Assembly (NCBI GenBank): GCA_905116865.2
Contig: CAJHNH020000800.1
Span: 82,501-146,500, forward strand
Length of the DNA: 64,000 nucleotides
Reading direction: 5' to 3'
From: Candidula unifasciata
Taxonomy: Eukaryota; Mollusca; Gastropoda; Stylommatophora; Geomitridae
Shown: positions 32,501 through 46,994 of the stretch, in pieces
How the letters are laid out: every line of letters starts with the position of its first letter
How positions within the stretch are numbered: the first letter of the stretch is position 1
The notes under the pieces: generated by a model
The model's input: the letters and a program-made list of their open reading frames with translations, nothing else
What the model was told of the DNA's origin: nothing
The model's database searches: none
Translations under genes and position numbers: made by a program

Positions 32501-35500
32501 TAACTCGCGACCTAATCACCAAAATAACAACAATCAATACACATGATAATATGGAAATTTCTTCAGTTTTCTTGTGACCAACAGTCAGATATTCATCATC
32601 ACCATCAAGTGCCTTACCAACTTGCTTAGGGTAGCCATGTCTCTCCACCATCTTTGATTACCAACAGCCTGCATCAGTTCATGTGCTGACCACCCTCCTT
32701 ACCAAATCAAAATGTTGTCTTGTCACACTGTCCTCCTCTATCTCTTTTTCCGTAATTCTTTACTCTAGCCACAACATATTTTAGTCTCCCTCTTCTCATA
32801 ACATGTCCAACAAATGATGACAGTCTCCTTCTGGTGTTTGTGATAAACTGTCTTCAGGCGCTTGCCACTTTCAAAATATCTGGGTTACTCATTCTGGCTG
32901 TCCAAAGAGCTTTAAGCATTCTTCTGTAAAACCACATCTCTGAGGCCTGTCTGGCTTATTGATTTATTCGGCAGGACTCACACCCATGTCTAAACTGTAT
33001 CAAAACAGAATGTAAGAATTCTTGTTTTCTAACCTCCCAGGGATTTACTGCTATTTATTTGTGCCTGTCCTAATTTGTTCTTTATCTCTGTGATACATCT
33101 TCCATCTGATGTTCTCCATGTGTGTAGATACTTAAAATGTTGTACTTCTCAATAAATAACAGATATTACAATACTAAATTATTTAGCTTCCTTATGGTTA
33201 AGCCTTAACAGAGACATCTGTTGTCGCCATCGTTATGTACCACATTATTTCAACACAATTTGATTAGAATTCTTATCTTGTCTACACAAGGTCTTTCAAC
33301 AGAACTGGTATTTTCGTTGTTGTTGTAAATTAAAAACGTGTGCTTCACACAAAATGGCAAGGAAAGTATTTAAATTTGTTACATGCTGGTGGGAATGAAA
33401 AAGGCAATAACAATTTCTTGGTGACCACATTACCCTCTTACGCCTGATTTACCACTGGTATAAAATAATAGGGTCTTTACTTGTTTTAATGCCAATATAA
33501 ATATCTCAAAAACATCTTGTGCAATATATCCTTGTCATTGAGAGTTAGAAAAAGAATTCTTGCTTTCTACATACATCCAGTTTAAACATATGGCTGTGAA
33601 TCCTGGACAAACGGTAGGCAGGTTAAACAATTTCTGGAGGCTTCGGAGATGTGGTTTTACAGAAGAATGCTTAGAATACCTTGGACAGCCAAAAAAAGCA
33701 ACCAAGAGGTTTTGAAAGAGGTGGAAGCCCGAAGACAACTTATCACAGACATCAGAAGGAGACAGTCATCATTTTTCGGCCATGTTATGAGAAGAGGGAA
33801 AATAGAACATGTGACCACTGGAAAGATATGTGGAAGGAGAGATAGAGGAAGACAACGAGAGAAGATGCTTGACAGTCTTGTTGCATGGCATGGAGGTGTG
33901 TCGGCACATGAAAGTGTAGAACTAATGGAGTCTTGGTTGCAACATGTTGCCCAGCCCAACTATAGATTCAGTGTAGAACTAATGGAGTCTTGGCTGCAAC
34001 ATGTCGCCCTACCCCAACCAAACTATAGATTCAGTGTAGAACTAATGGAGTCTTGGCTGCAACATGTCGCCCAACCCAGCTATAGATTCAGTGTAGAACT
34101 AATGGAGTCTTGGCTGCAACATGTCGCCCAACCCAGCTATAGATTCAGTGTAGAACTAATGGAGTCTTGGCTGCAACATGTCGCCCAACCAAACTATAGA
34201 TTCAGTGTAGAACTAATGGAGTCTTGGCTGCAACATGCCGCCGTCGCCCAACCCAGCTATAGTTTAAGTGTAGAACTAATGGAGTCTTGGCTGCAACATG
34301 CCGCCGTCGCCCAACCCCACTATAGTTTCAGTGTAGAACTAATGGAGTCTTGGCTGCAAAATGTCGCCCACCCCAACTATAGATTCAGTGTAGAACTAAT
34401 GGAGTCTTGGCTGCAAAATGTCGCCCACCCCAACTATAGATTCAGTGTTGGACTAATGGAGTCTTGGCTGTAGCATGCCGCCAAACCCGACTATAGTTAA
34501 ACTGTAGAACTAATGGAGTCTTGGCTGCCACATGTCGCCCAACCCAACTATAGTTGAAGTTTAGAACTAATGGAATTTTGGCTGCAACATGTTGCCCAAC
34601 CCAACTATAGATTCAGTGTAGAACTAATGGAGTCTTGGCTGCAACATGTCTTTGAACATTAATTTTCTGTATTCTCATCTGGATTTCATGAAGTCAAACT
34701 GTGGAGCTGTCAATGTTGAGCATGGTGAACGATTTCACCAGGACACTGCTGCTATGGGGACAAAGTACCAAGGAAACTGAAGCCCTTCAATACCACCTGG
34801 TTACTATTGGACTGTGACAAGAGGGGCATCATCGACTGACAACAAGAAAGAGAGCTCGAACAGTGTTTCAATAATGACGGAATGGGTTCAAATGTGCTTT
34901 TTTAAAACATTCTATGTAAACTTAAAAAATGTTTTAATTTGTCCTTTCATGTTGCAGTATCAAATTAATTAAATATTTAACCAAAAAATTAGGCAAATCT
35001 TATCAGAATGTATGGGCAAAATCCACTGTCAAACCTGGAGCCTTATTAAAACTAATGAAGGCAAAACCAAAATTGGAAGGAAAAAAAAAATGTTGTCTTG
35101 GGCTGAAGCCAGTCATACAATCCATTAAAGAGCAAAGATGAGACGGCTTGGCCATCTGATGACAATGTTTTGATACAAACTGCCACACAGAGCTACCACA
35201 CCGAAGAAATAAAATAAACACAGAGCAGGAGGAAGACAACACAAATCATGGAACAACCATCAAGAACCGTCAGAATGGACGCTAGGCGTGGCCACTGTTT
35301 TGAGCCGTAGCACATTTTTTGCTTCTGCCAGACGGTGGCCGTTGCATTTTTGCTCCATTTGAAGCCAAAAGGATATAGTTTCGTCGCCTAGCTTCTGAGA
35401 CAAGTGCATGGCATGACACTGTGAACTGCGGATTTCATTTGGAATGTTTTTTTTACTGTGACCAACGCGGTGGTGTGAATTGTAGATTTAGAAAATGGCG

Positions 35501-38500
35501 CAGTGCCTGTTGTCACAAAATTGGTGGTGCCATTGTGTGATTAAAATTATTTGCGTGTTAACTGCGGATCTATTGGTGACTTCTGCTACCATCCATGATG
35601 AACTGCATTTCTAATGTCTGACTGTTTGTGTTAGCTCTTCGAATGGCTACCGTATGCTTTTCATGCGTATGTATGCTAGCTATGCTGAGACAGCAGTCTG
35701 TCAATCTTTCCACAAGGGACTGTGATAAACATTCTGTGTGTTTTTTGTTGGCACAGAAGCGGAGCAACTATGGGGTGACCTGTTTGCTATGAAGCTGAAA
35801 CTAAGATTACTAGACAACCAGATCAAAAACAGCCTTACAGAAATGAAGATCAACTTATACCAACACATTTGCAAGAGAAAACAGAAGATTCTTATACCTC
35901 CCCAACATTTCAAAGAAGCAAGTGGAGGAGAAGAAGAAGAAGAATAAGAGGAAGAAAAAAAGGTTAGTTGCGTATCCTTTACAGGACATTGAAGAACCAA
36001 CCCCAGCAGCCCTAGCTGTTGTGTAGTTTCTCTAGGCAAATTTAAGTCCAGTAGTTTGCCATTGCTTTTTAGACAGTCGGCTTTTTATGACACCACTGTC
36101 GGAACCAGCGCATGGCCCGCAACTTGGATCGAACCCGGCATTACGAAGCGTTCACATCGACTTAGCCACAGGGCCGACGAAGAAGAGAAGGAAGAGGAAA
36201 AAGAAGAAGCATTGGTTTATTATTAACACAAGTATCACTATATAATATGGACCAGAGATGAGACACCAGGAGTGTGTGTAAGAATGACAAAGGGAGAAGA
36301 CAGGGTGGTCACTCCAGCATTAGGTTGTGTGAAGTTCCATCACACTTGCTTCGAGTATCTGTTATTGTGGGAGGAACTACTGCTAAATTTTCCAAATAAA
36401 CTAAAGTGAGAATAATAACAGAGGAGAGGTAAGAACGTAAATCCTCCACACAAAACAAAATGGTCAGCATACTATTTGGCAAGTTTTCAACCAGGTCCAG
36501 TTGCATCAAAATCCACCTAAAAAAAACTGCAGGTTACTAATACAACTGTGCTGTGTGGTTGAACAGGGGTTTCTGGGATTTATTCCTGTGGGATTCTCTT
36601 CCCAAAGAACTAATAAGAAGAAAAAGAGAGGTATGACCATCAGTACCTCCAAAACTTAAAACCATGGTGATCTCAAAAAATGACTATAGCAGCTGCTAAC
36701 ACCAAGAATGGAATTCAGTGGGCCCCTACAAAACAGCTTGTTGATCTGGACTTCACTTATGATATTTCTCTTTCTGTCTCACTCATGGAATCAGATGCTA
36801 GTTAAAACTAAACATATTTATTGCAAGATTACAACTAGGTCTAAAAATCCAAAAGTGGAAGACAAAGATACTAAGAATAAATCAGGCAAAAAGTAATGTG
36901 GTTTCTCTTAATGGTATCCCACTCCAAGACGTGGAGTGGTTCACCTGTCTGGGCAGTAATGTAGATGATGATGGGGGAAGTGATAGAGATATTAAAATAC
37001 AAATACAAAAGGCAAGAGGAGCTTTCATAACACTAGGGAATTTGTGGAGGTAAAAGAAATCAAACTTAAAATGTTTAATTCTAACATCAAATCAGTACTG
37101 TTATATGCAGAAACATGGAGAACAACTAAGGCAAATACTAATAAACATTCTGCGCAGAATCAAGGGAATTAAATGGTATGATAGAATCACTAATGTAGAG
37201 CTTTGGGAGAGAACTAATCAAGTTCCAATGGACAAAGAGGGGAAGAAAAGATGCTGGGGTTGGATAGGACACATGCTGACAAAACCTGAGAACAATATAA
37301 CTAGAATATTTTTGCACTGGAACCCACAGAGGCATAGAAATAAAGGAAGTCCAAAAAACACACAGAGAAGGGAGTTAGAGAGAAGTTAAAAAGATGAGGA
37401 CATGGTCAGAGCATGCAATACCAAAAGACAGAATGACTTGGCATGAGGGCCTATGCTCTACTGGGGGTTATAAAAGCAGAAGATGACAAAGAACTAAAGA
37501 AAGAAGCAGAAACATCTAATCATGATGAGATAACCTGTTCTGTAGCAGGTCAACCAGTTCAAATATCTTAGAGTTGTAATAGACCAGCATGAAGGCATTA
37601 GGACAAGAGTTGGCTGTTTGAGAAGCTGGAAGACTTCCAGGCCACAGATCCAGGGTTTCACAACAAAACAGAAGTTAGCAAGAGGACGAAAATGGCTGTA
37701 TACTGCACAGCTCACAGAAGTGGCAAGAAGGGAACAAGTTCACAACCAGACAATACACCGGGATATTGAAAACCAAGCCTTATAAACGAGTGGATCAGTC
37801 ACAGTTACGATAGTTTGGAGAGAGAAGACATGGAAGGCCAAAACCCCGACTACCAGGACGAGCCAGGGTTCGTTGGGATGACAACATATGACAGTCCCTG
37901 ACTGACAACAGACTCGAGTGGAACAAAGCCAAAAAGAAAACTGCAGATAGAGAAGTCTGGCAAATTCTCTGATGAACATCTACACTCCAAAGTAGAAAAG
38001 GATCGGCTAAGTAAGTAAGGATTCTCATCTGAATAGCGGCTCTTTGAATCCTTGGGTGTTAACCTTTCAAGCAGCAAATCCTGGAGGGGAATTTTTGTGT
38101 TGAAGTTGAAATCTACAATGCAACTGTATTGCATGTAAATGCTGGTTGTCTGTGCAAACAGAACAACATATCTCACTGACAAGACTGGACACGCACAAAA
38201 ATAGGACTGAAATAGCATAATGAGTGACTCAGACTGGCATAAGTGGAAATCTGTTCACTGAAACAGTGTTGTTCAGCCTGTTGACACCCGTGGCCCACCT
38301 AAAGAAGGACATTTCATGGCAGCTAACCAAACACAGAAACTGCCAAAAGCATGTTGTAAGAGTCGACTAATTGGGAGTTTCCTTCGAAGTCGGAATACCT
38401 CCGCCTGAGAGGCAAGGAACCAGCAGTCTGCATATAAATGAGTCAGATCTTTAAAACAGATGCACATGCAACACTCAATTTCTAGAATAGGACTGCAGTC

Positions 38501-41500
38501 CAAAAGTGGATGAACAAACAAGACTTTCCGCCAGAGTTCACAGCTGGTGACCGTGAAGAAGAAGAAGAAGACAAATATAGACAGCTGTTTATTAGTTAAA
38601 TCCAATGCCACATAATTACAAGTTTCAGCCGATGCAACGCATCTCGATTCTTATCCCTGATGTGTTAATTCTACACATCACGATCCTGGAAGAGAAAAAT
38701 TACCTACCCTAACTGGTTAGAGGATTATGAAGAAACTTTCGGCGGCCACCTGGTTCCCCCCGCGACCCACCAGTTGAAAACCACTGCACTAAAACATGCT
38801 GGCTAACCAACAGTGAAACCATATTGCTGAGAAATTACTGTTTGTTTTGATAAAATAAAGGATGCAATAATGAAACAGTTTATATCGTTTACAATTTTAT
38901 GCCCTAGGTTATCCTTAACTCTGGGAGTCCCAGGGGGTTTAGCATCAGAGGGACAAGAGGTAGTCAAAGAATTCGTAAAATCAGAGCATTTTGCGTCCAT
39001 TTTGCTTCTAGTTAGGAACCTATGCACGTATTATACGTTCCTTGGGACCCAAAGAGTTAAATAAAACAAGCAAACTGGTTTTCTGCTAATAGTGGAGAAT
39101 AAAAGGGTTTTTAAAAAAAGACAGGCCAAAAATTCCAAAAGAAAGGAAACAAGAAAACACAAACATAAATGGAAACAAAGAAGACAGAATGCTTTATCGA
39201 AACTGAACAGCCCCTATTTCTACCGTACACACACAAATGAACACAAAAAGCTGTCACAACTGATACTGTTTGCTATCTGACAACTAACCTTTGAGCCAGG
39301 CTGGGTGAAGCAGAGGGAGAAGTGGGCGGTGAGGCTCCCAAGTTGGCTTGGATGTAAGACGAGTTGGGACGTGTGGACCTATGAAAATAACACCATTACT
39401 GAATGAGAGAGACATGCAGACCAGAACATGCAATGGAACGTTTTCTAACATACATTTCAATCCCAGCAGATGTAAAACCAATATGTCTTTGTTGAAAAAC
39501 AATTGATTATACCATCAAATGTAGATTGAATTGAAAAATAATCTGTTATACCATCATATTTGACAATCTACTGTACCAGTACATTTTCTTTGATTTTGAA
39601 ACTACTATATCAATGTATTTGATTTGATTTCAAAAGAATCGATTTACCATCAAACTGGATTTCAGAACAATCAACTATATCATCAAATTTGATCTGATTT
39701 CAAAACAATCTATTTACCATCATATTTGATTCCAGAACAATCAACTGTACCATCACATGAAAGAGTGAGTACTTCAAGAACCTAGCCCTTGCAACATCAA
39801 CATGATTCACTGATTCTTAGCTCCCATCATACTTATGGGGGAACTGGGGGTCCCAGTGACTGAGAGGCTAGTGTTACCTTGCTCAGCACAGGGAATTTGT
39901 AGAAGAATTCCTAGTTCCTAATAATAACACGCTTCCCCTTGATCTTTGTCGAAAGAGATAAGACGCCTAGCCTTAATGTATACGGGTGAAAACTAGATTT
40001 TCAGTGTGTCAAGTTGTGTATGCTAATAATTTTATGACTGTTAGAAACTACAGTTAGAGATTAAAAAAAACTTTGCCACACTGGGTTATCACATATAGCC
40101 CAACCTCCCTCCACAGGCGAGCCACCGGACAAGAGTATCACAAAGCCTTTAGCTTCAGCAATGATCCACATAAAAACTACATTCAAATCGGGCAGCGCAT
40201 CCACGAAACAAAGCCATGGCCTGCACAGTGCAATGCAAATGGCTTTGACCATTCTGCCAGTGACACCCCCCCCCCCCCATCCCCCCCAATGGAAACTACA
40301 ATGAACAAGGTCATTGCAGGCAGCTGCAAAAATGTTCAGATAACATTTCTACATACAGCCTTTTCCTTAGACAGAACATCTAGACAAACTTACAGTAAAT
40401 ATGTGAAGATTTTCTGATTTTCTGTAACAAACTTACACTCATCTGGTTCCTTATGGCAACTTCTTCGAGTTCACCAGCTGTAAACTCTGGCAGTATGTTC
40501 TGAATATTCGCCCACCTCTGGATTTTATTCTTGCTCCAGAACCCAAGTGTTGCATGCACATCTGCCTTACAGATCTAGATAATTTTGTAGATTGTTGGTT
40601 TGTTGCCTTTTAGGCAGATGCACTGCAACTTCAAAGGAAGCCCCGGATGAGTAGACTCTTACAACATGGGTGTAAGGGGAGGCAGTGGGTCTATTCTTGT
40701 CTTCCTTTCAATGGGACCCCAGAACCCCTACTGGGATTGGCAACTTTCATAACCTTACAATCTAACCAAAGAATTCAGAAAATTAGGCCCATGTTTCCTT
40801 CAGCAAAAGCCATCCGATGGGTCATGTGGTTGGTTCCAGTGGTCAATCTTACCAGTTTGATAGGACATGTGGCTAGTTCCAGTGGTCAATCTTGCCAGTT
40901 TGATGGGTCATGTGGCCAGTTCCAGTAGTCAATCTTGCCAGTTTGATGGGTCATGTGGCCAGTTCCAGTAGTCAATCTTGCCAGTTCTATGGGTCATGTG
41001 GCTAGTTCCAGTAGTCAATCTTGCCAGTTCCATTAGTCAATCTTGCCAGTTCTATGGGTCATGTGGCTAGTTCCAGTGGTCAATCTTACCAGTTTGTTGG
41101 GTCATGTGGTTGGTTCCAGTGGTCAATCTTACCAGTTTGATAGGACATGTGGCTAGTTCCAGTGGTCAATCTTGCCAGTTTGATGAGTCATGTGGCTAGT
41201 TCCAGTGGTCAATCTTACCAATTTGATGGGTCATGTGGCCAGTTCCAGTAGTCAATCTTACCATTTCGATGGGTCATATGGCTAGTTCCAGAGTCAATCT
41301 TGCCAATTCAATGGGTCATGTGGCCAGTTCTTCTTCTGCGTTTCCCTTTCAAAAAAGCAGTTGGCAATGTTGTACTGTGCTTAAAATATAGGGTGTGAGA
41401 TCATCACCTTTTGATCTGAGAGATCCGATATCAGGAAAGCCTTAATTAACTGCCGTTTATGACAAGCTTGTTCAGGAGCAGTGGGTTTTTTCCTGTTTCC

Positions 41501-44500
41501 TCCTAAACTGGTGACCACGAGGGACAGAAGAGGCAGTGTATGGATACAGCATTAGTAAAAAGGACCCTTTTCTACGCCTTAAGGGCTAGTCCTATATTTT
41601 ATAGACAAATCAGGTGGGTGATGTGGTCAGCTTCACACAGGCTGCCTATACTTCCAACAGCAATAGTACTAGATAATATTTTCAATCTGATACATGACAT
41701 TTGTGTTTTTTCTACGTAGCCGCGATAAAGCAGTGGCTAGCAAGCTTGCTGTCTGTCGGGACCTGTAGCAAAATTCTCCTTGGGGTAAAGATTTTTACCA
41801 ATTGACTTAAGTCCCCAGGTTAATGTAGACTAAAATGGGCAGTCAGAATGTTTTTATTAGGCTTGGTGAACCAACCCTCATAATCAAGTAACTGCACTTC
41901 CAACTTCATATCAAACAGGTCGCTCCGCAGCTGCTCCAGTCTTGTGCCAACAAAAACCACACAGAATGTACATCCCTGTCCTTGTGGGGATGGAGGGGGG
42001 AATATACACATTTGCATGTGGGCACACGTCCCCACCTCAAAAACGATTTGAAACCAGGGTTGCAACATGCGGCCGAGAAAATGCAGCATGAAAGACAAGA
42101 ACAGAAAAGAAAGTCTGGATGACTCTTGTATGTTCAGAAAATAATGAAATAAGACACCTCTTCTTCTTCCTTTTTATTTCCCACTGGAGCATAGGCCCTC
42201 AACCAACTCATGCCAAGTCGTTCTATCCTTCGCCATTACATGAAGCTCTCCCCATCGTTCTAACTTCATTCTCCAGCTCTCTTCTCCTTGTGTTTTTTGT
42301 CCTTTCTTTATTTCTATGCCCTTGTGGGTTCCAATGCAAAGACATTCTAGTTATCCTGTTCTCCTGTTTTCTCAGTGTGTGTCCTATTCAACGCCAGCCT
42401 CCTTTCCTCACCTCTTGGTCCACTGGAGCCTGTTAAGTTCTCTCCAAAAGCTCTACATTAGTTATTCTATCATATCATTTAATTCCCTCTATTCTGTGCA
42501 GGCACAAGTTAAAAAAATGTCTGTAATTTATTAGTAACAGCCTTAGCTGTTCTCCGTGTTTCTGCCCCATATGGGGGGGGGGGGGGGGGTGTGGCAACTC
42601 TCTATGTTCATATACAGAGGAGTTCCTTAAAATGGAAGAGCTGATAAACTAGCTAAGAAAGGTGAAAATGAAGAACAACCTGACGTAAATTCTCTTATCA
42701 ACAGAAGAGAATAATCAAATCAATCAGAAAGCCACCAAAACCGCCAAAGATGATTACCATATAATGGACAGACCAGAACAAGTCAGTATTCTATGCCTTA
42801 GAACAGGACACAATCAACTTCACACACATGGACAGAAAATCTGAGATTGGCAAACCGGCCATGTGTACGTGTGGATTGGCACCTGAGACAACAGATCACG
42901 TTCCCCCAAGACTGTCCCAAATACAACATATCAAGGCAAAGCTTCTGGCCAAGAGAAACACCAGTGCAGGTCAACTTTACGGGTCACCGACTGAATTACA
43001 AAAGACAGTGAAGTTCATACAACAGACAACATTGCAGATATAGATAATTTATTTCAAACGAATGAAAGAAGAAGAAGAAGAGCAGCAAAAACAATGTATA
43101 CATAGTAATCGCCCACCAGTGAAATGCATTTTAAACATGTTTTATTGAGGCCCTCGTTACGTGACATATTCTGCCATATTTAGATCAAAAACGGTAGCTA
43201 TGTGTCGCAACAATCAGACTGACATTTCAGATAATCAGACTGACTATTTGGATTACAAAACCCGAGCACAGGTCGCCACACTAATAAATCTATAGAAGCT
43301 AATGGGAAACACTTTGAGCAGGCCTCTAGGCTCATAAGCGACAGACAGCTCTCTATATTCATATATAAAGACAGCTCTCTATATTCATATATAAAGACAG
43401 ACAAGCTTTCTATATTAATATATAAAGACAGACAACTCTATTTATTTATTTCATATATAAAGATAGGCAGCTCTCTACATTCATATATAAAGACAGACAG
43501 CTCTTTTTATTCATATATAAAGATAGGCAGCTCTCTATATTCATATATAAATGCAGACAGTTCTCTATATTCATAGATAAAGACAGACAGCTCTCTATAT
43601 TCATATACAAAGACAGACAGTTTTCTATATAAAGACATAACTTTCTATATTCATATAAATAATGACAGATAACTCTTTATAATTATATATAAAGATAGAT
43701 AACTCTATAGTCATAAATAAAGACAGATAACTCTATTCATGTAAAAAAAAAAAAAAAAGGAACAACTCTCTGTACTTATGGTCCTCACCAGTGTAAGACA
43801 GCAGGTTACCCTTGGCTGGTGCAGTTGTTACAGTTGCCCTAATTATAACTTCTTTAGAGCTTTAATTAGATTATCTTAAATCTGCCTTGTTCAGATTTAG
43901 ATTTCTGCGCTTTTTGGCCGACACATCCAACGATTGCAGGTCTTTGTTGACCGGGTTAACCTTCCCTCTGAAAATTTACTTATAGCATTCATCAAATACG
44001 ACTCAAGCTGTGAGAAAGATTTCTTCATTGACTTGTATTTGGCCTTTTCCAAAGTGTCATTACATCTCCATCTGTTTACCAGAGACTTCACCTATATATG
44101 ACCAGTCTTCTACAGGCTAAAGGTTTGTCCTGAGCTCAACAAATTAACCATCAATCTCAGTAGTCTCAGATCATACATATTTTTTTTTAAAGTATTATTA
44201 TACACGTCACTAATGCTTTGAGCTTTGGGAGAGAACTAAATGTCGTTCCAGTTAATCAAAAGGTGAAAAACAGATGTGTCTGGATTGGATATATGCTGAG
44301 ATAACCTGAGAACAATATAACCAGAATGTCTCTGCACTGGAACCCACCGCAGTATAGAAATAAAGACAGACCCTCCCATAACAAAAATTGAGAAGGGAGC
44401 TTGAAGTAACGTTAAAAAGATGGGGAGGATAGGGTGTGAGATACAGGCAACAGCAAAGGATTCAACAATCTGGCATGAGTTAGCTAGGGGCCTTTACTCC

Positions 44501-46958
44501 ACTGGGGTATAAAGAGGCAGAGAAACATATATTTCTGGGAAAGCTTGTGTTTCTCAATGACCCTGAGAGCCACACTGGTAGTAGCTCAGCTACCAGCAGT
44601 GTCTCCCAAGCTGGACAGGTCAAAGGGCAGAGAACAGACACATGCTGGTCCTCCAGGTGGGTGGGGTTGGGGGGGGGGGGGGGAGAAGAATGGACATATA
44701 CACCTCTGCAAAACCCCATTTCCTCACATACAAAAAAGATATCTGTCTTAAATCTGGATGAATAAATAAAGTTGGGTGATATCTGCAGCAATAAACTTCC
44801 GGACTAGGAATACTTAAGAAAAAGAAGAAGAAGAAGAAGAAAGAAGAAGAAGAGAAGAAATCATAAGAAAAGAAAAAAAAGTAGAAGAATGAAAAAAAGA
44901 ACACCGCGACAAAAGAAGATCAGAAGAACAATTAAGAAACTGAAAAGAAGAGAAGAAGAAAGAGATCAAGAAGAATAAAAAAGAAGAAGAATAAGAAGAG
45001 AGCAGTAATTAAGAAGCCATAAAGAAGAATACAAGAAGATAAGAAGAAGAGAATAAGAAGGAAGAAGAAAGAAAGAATAAGAAGAAGACGCAAGAATAAG
45101 AAGAAATAAGAAAAGAAGAAAGAAGAAGAAGAAGAAGAAAAAGGAAACGAAGAAGAAGAAGCAGAAGAAGAAGAAGCAGAAGAAGGATGAGGAAAAGATA
45201 CTGCTGATGATTAATTGTTTATTTGACTCCCATGTTTTGCTCTCAGCAACCAATGTAAAATAATGAGTTAATGGGAGGTTTAGAGTGCACTCCTGGTTCT
45301 CACCACTTTGTCTGAAGAAAACAACAGAAGCAAATAATTTTGCTGGAAACTTCTTCAATCACTTTGCTTCTGTTTGTGATAGGAAAAAGTATCGCTCATT
45401 TGAACTGTGACAGGTTAGCATGGTGCACTGCACACCGAGGCTGAAAAAAAAAACAACACATAACTGAAACCACAAAATACTGTAGCTGGCAATATGACCA
45501 AGCAAATTAGTGCTTCAACATATACTCACATATCTTCACGTAAAGTTGGAGGCTTCAGTCTCTTCACAACTGCCGGACTTGGACGGTCATCACCTTTTCT
45601 ATCGGGTGATGATAACACAGGACTGTCACTCTCAGCTGCTCGCTTCTTGCCTCTTGAAGGAGGCGGTGGAGTGGTCACTTTGAGGATTGTGGTCAGATGG
45701 GATCTGACTTTTGTGACTTGGACTGTGCCTTTGGACACTGCTTTGTTAGAGGCACCATTAACTGCTGCTTTTGCACTGACTGCACCTTTTGTTCTGCCCT
45801 TTGACACACTGAAATCATCAAGTTTTGTTTGTTTTGTTCCTGGTTTTGGTGGTGGTGATTTTGCTCTTGCCTGTTTCTTTGGTGGCATTTCAGCCTCTTC
45901 TTCATCCTCTTCTATATTTTCTGCATCATATTGTTCCTCGCCCCTCTTCTCTTACATCACTTTCTTTATAGTTGACTTCTTCTTTGACTCTTCTCGAAGT
46001 GGTCTGCCTAGAGGGCACAGTTTTGGGAGTGACAGTTTTCTTCTTCTTTTTACTTTGTCTGTCTGTTTTCTGTGATTCTTCTGAGTCTGAATGCTTAGGA
46101 GACTGAGAATCTGAATCAAAACCTTCTCCAACAGGTCTTTGTTCTTTTCGACTGTAGACAAAACAAGCATTATTATTAATCTACAAAAGTGTGCATGTTT
46201 TCTTATTAGAAAACAAATCTGAATTTTTTAATGTGTCAGCTTCTTCTACTTTACTTCCTCTTTTACCGCTACGGGTGTCGAGAGGGACGTTAGGTCTGTT
46301 TGTATCTCATTGTACTTGTTGTAGTGGTATAAAATCCACTGCTGGCTTGCTAGGCCTGCCGCAACTTCACCACAGCCCGCGTTGGCCAGGACATTTCGGG
46401 GTGACCCAGGATGGCCTTCAGGGCTACCGTAGCGGTCCCGTGGCACAAGGCCACACCATACTTCGCCCAATTCCAGCAATTCCCCTACCTTGTTCTGTTA
46501 CTACCTCTCCCGAACAGGGACGTAATGTAATGCCAGCTATAAACATGAAATCCATCTTATATTTCTTTCAAAACATTACAACCATCTCCCATTTTTAATC
46601 TCTCCTTTTTACTTTCAGGCATTACCCCCCCCCCCCCTCCAGCCCCTTTTGTTTTTAAAAACTTCCAACACTACAAGCCAGCAACTGTTGCCTATACGTT
46701 TGTCTTTGTAATTCTGCACTGTCAAGTTATTTTACAGCTGCAGGTGATTTGGCAGCAGACCACCTTGTGTTGGTTTTGAGTGATCGTCGGTAATTGACAT
46801 TTTTCAATCGGACAACTTTAGTGTACGTCCTGCCAAAAAAAACATCAACCACAAAATAAAAGGGCTAGTGAACGTAAACATCTGAAAGGACATTCAACTA
46901 AAAAAGTATTACGACAACCATAAAAAAACAACCACAAACCCCTCCCCCCCCCACCCCC

Positions 46959-46994
<36 letters not shown>

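Noticed and set aside
33649..34473. 274-codon open frame as a host gene
   Set aside because: Its first third is an RTE-type reverse-transcriptase C-terminus and the rest is the 57-bp array; a retroelement relic.
44966..45358. 130-codon Phe/Ser-rich frame, superficially like a membrane protein
   Set aside because: Reverse strand of the GAA polypurine tract; composition artefact.
45921..45958. Mini-intron to explain the PDS5 frameshift (GTAAGA ... ATGCAG)
   Set aside because: It would be only about 35 bases long, far below usual intron size, and a single-base homopolymer change explains the data more simply.
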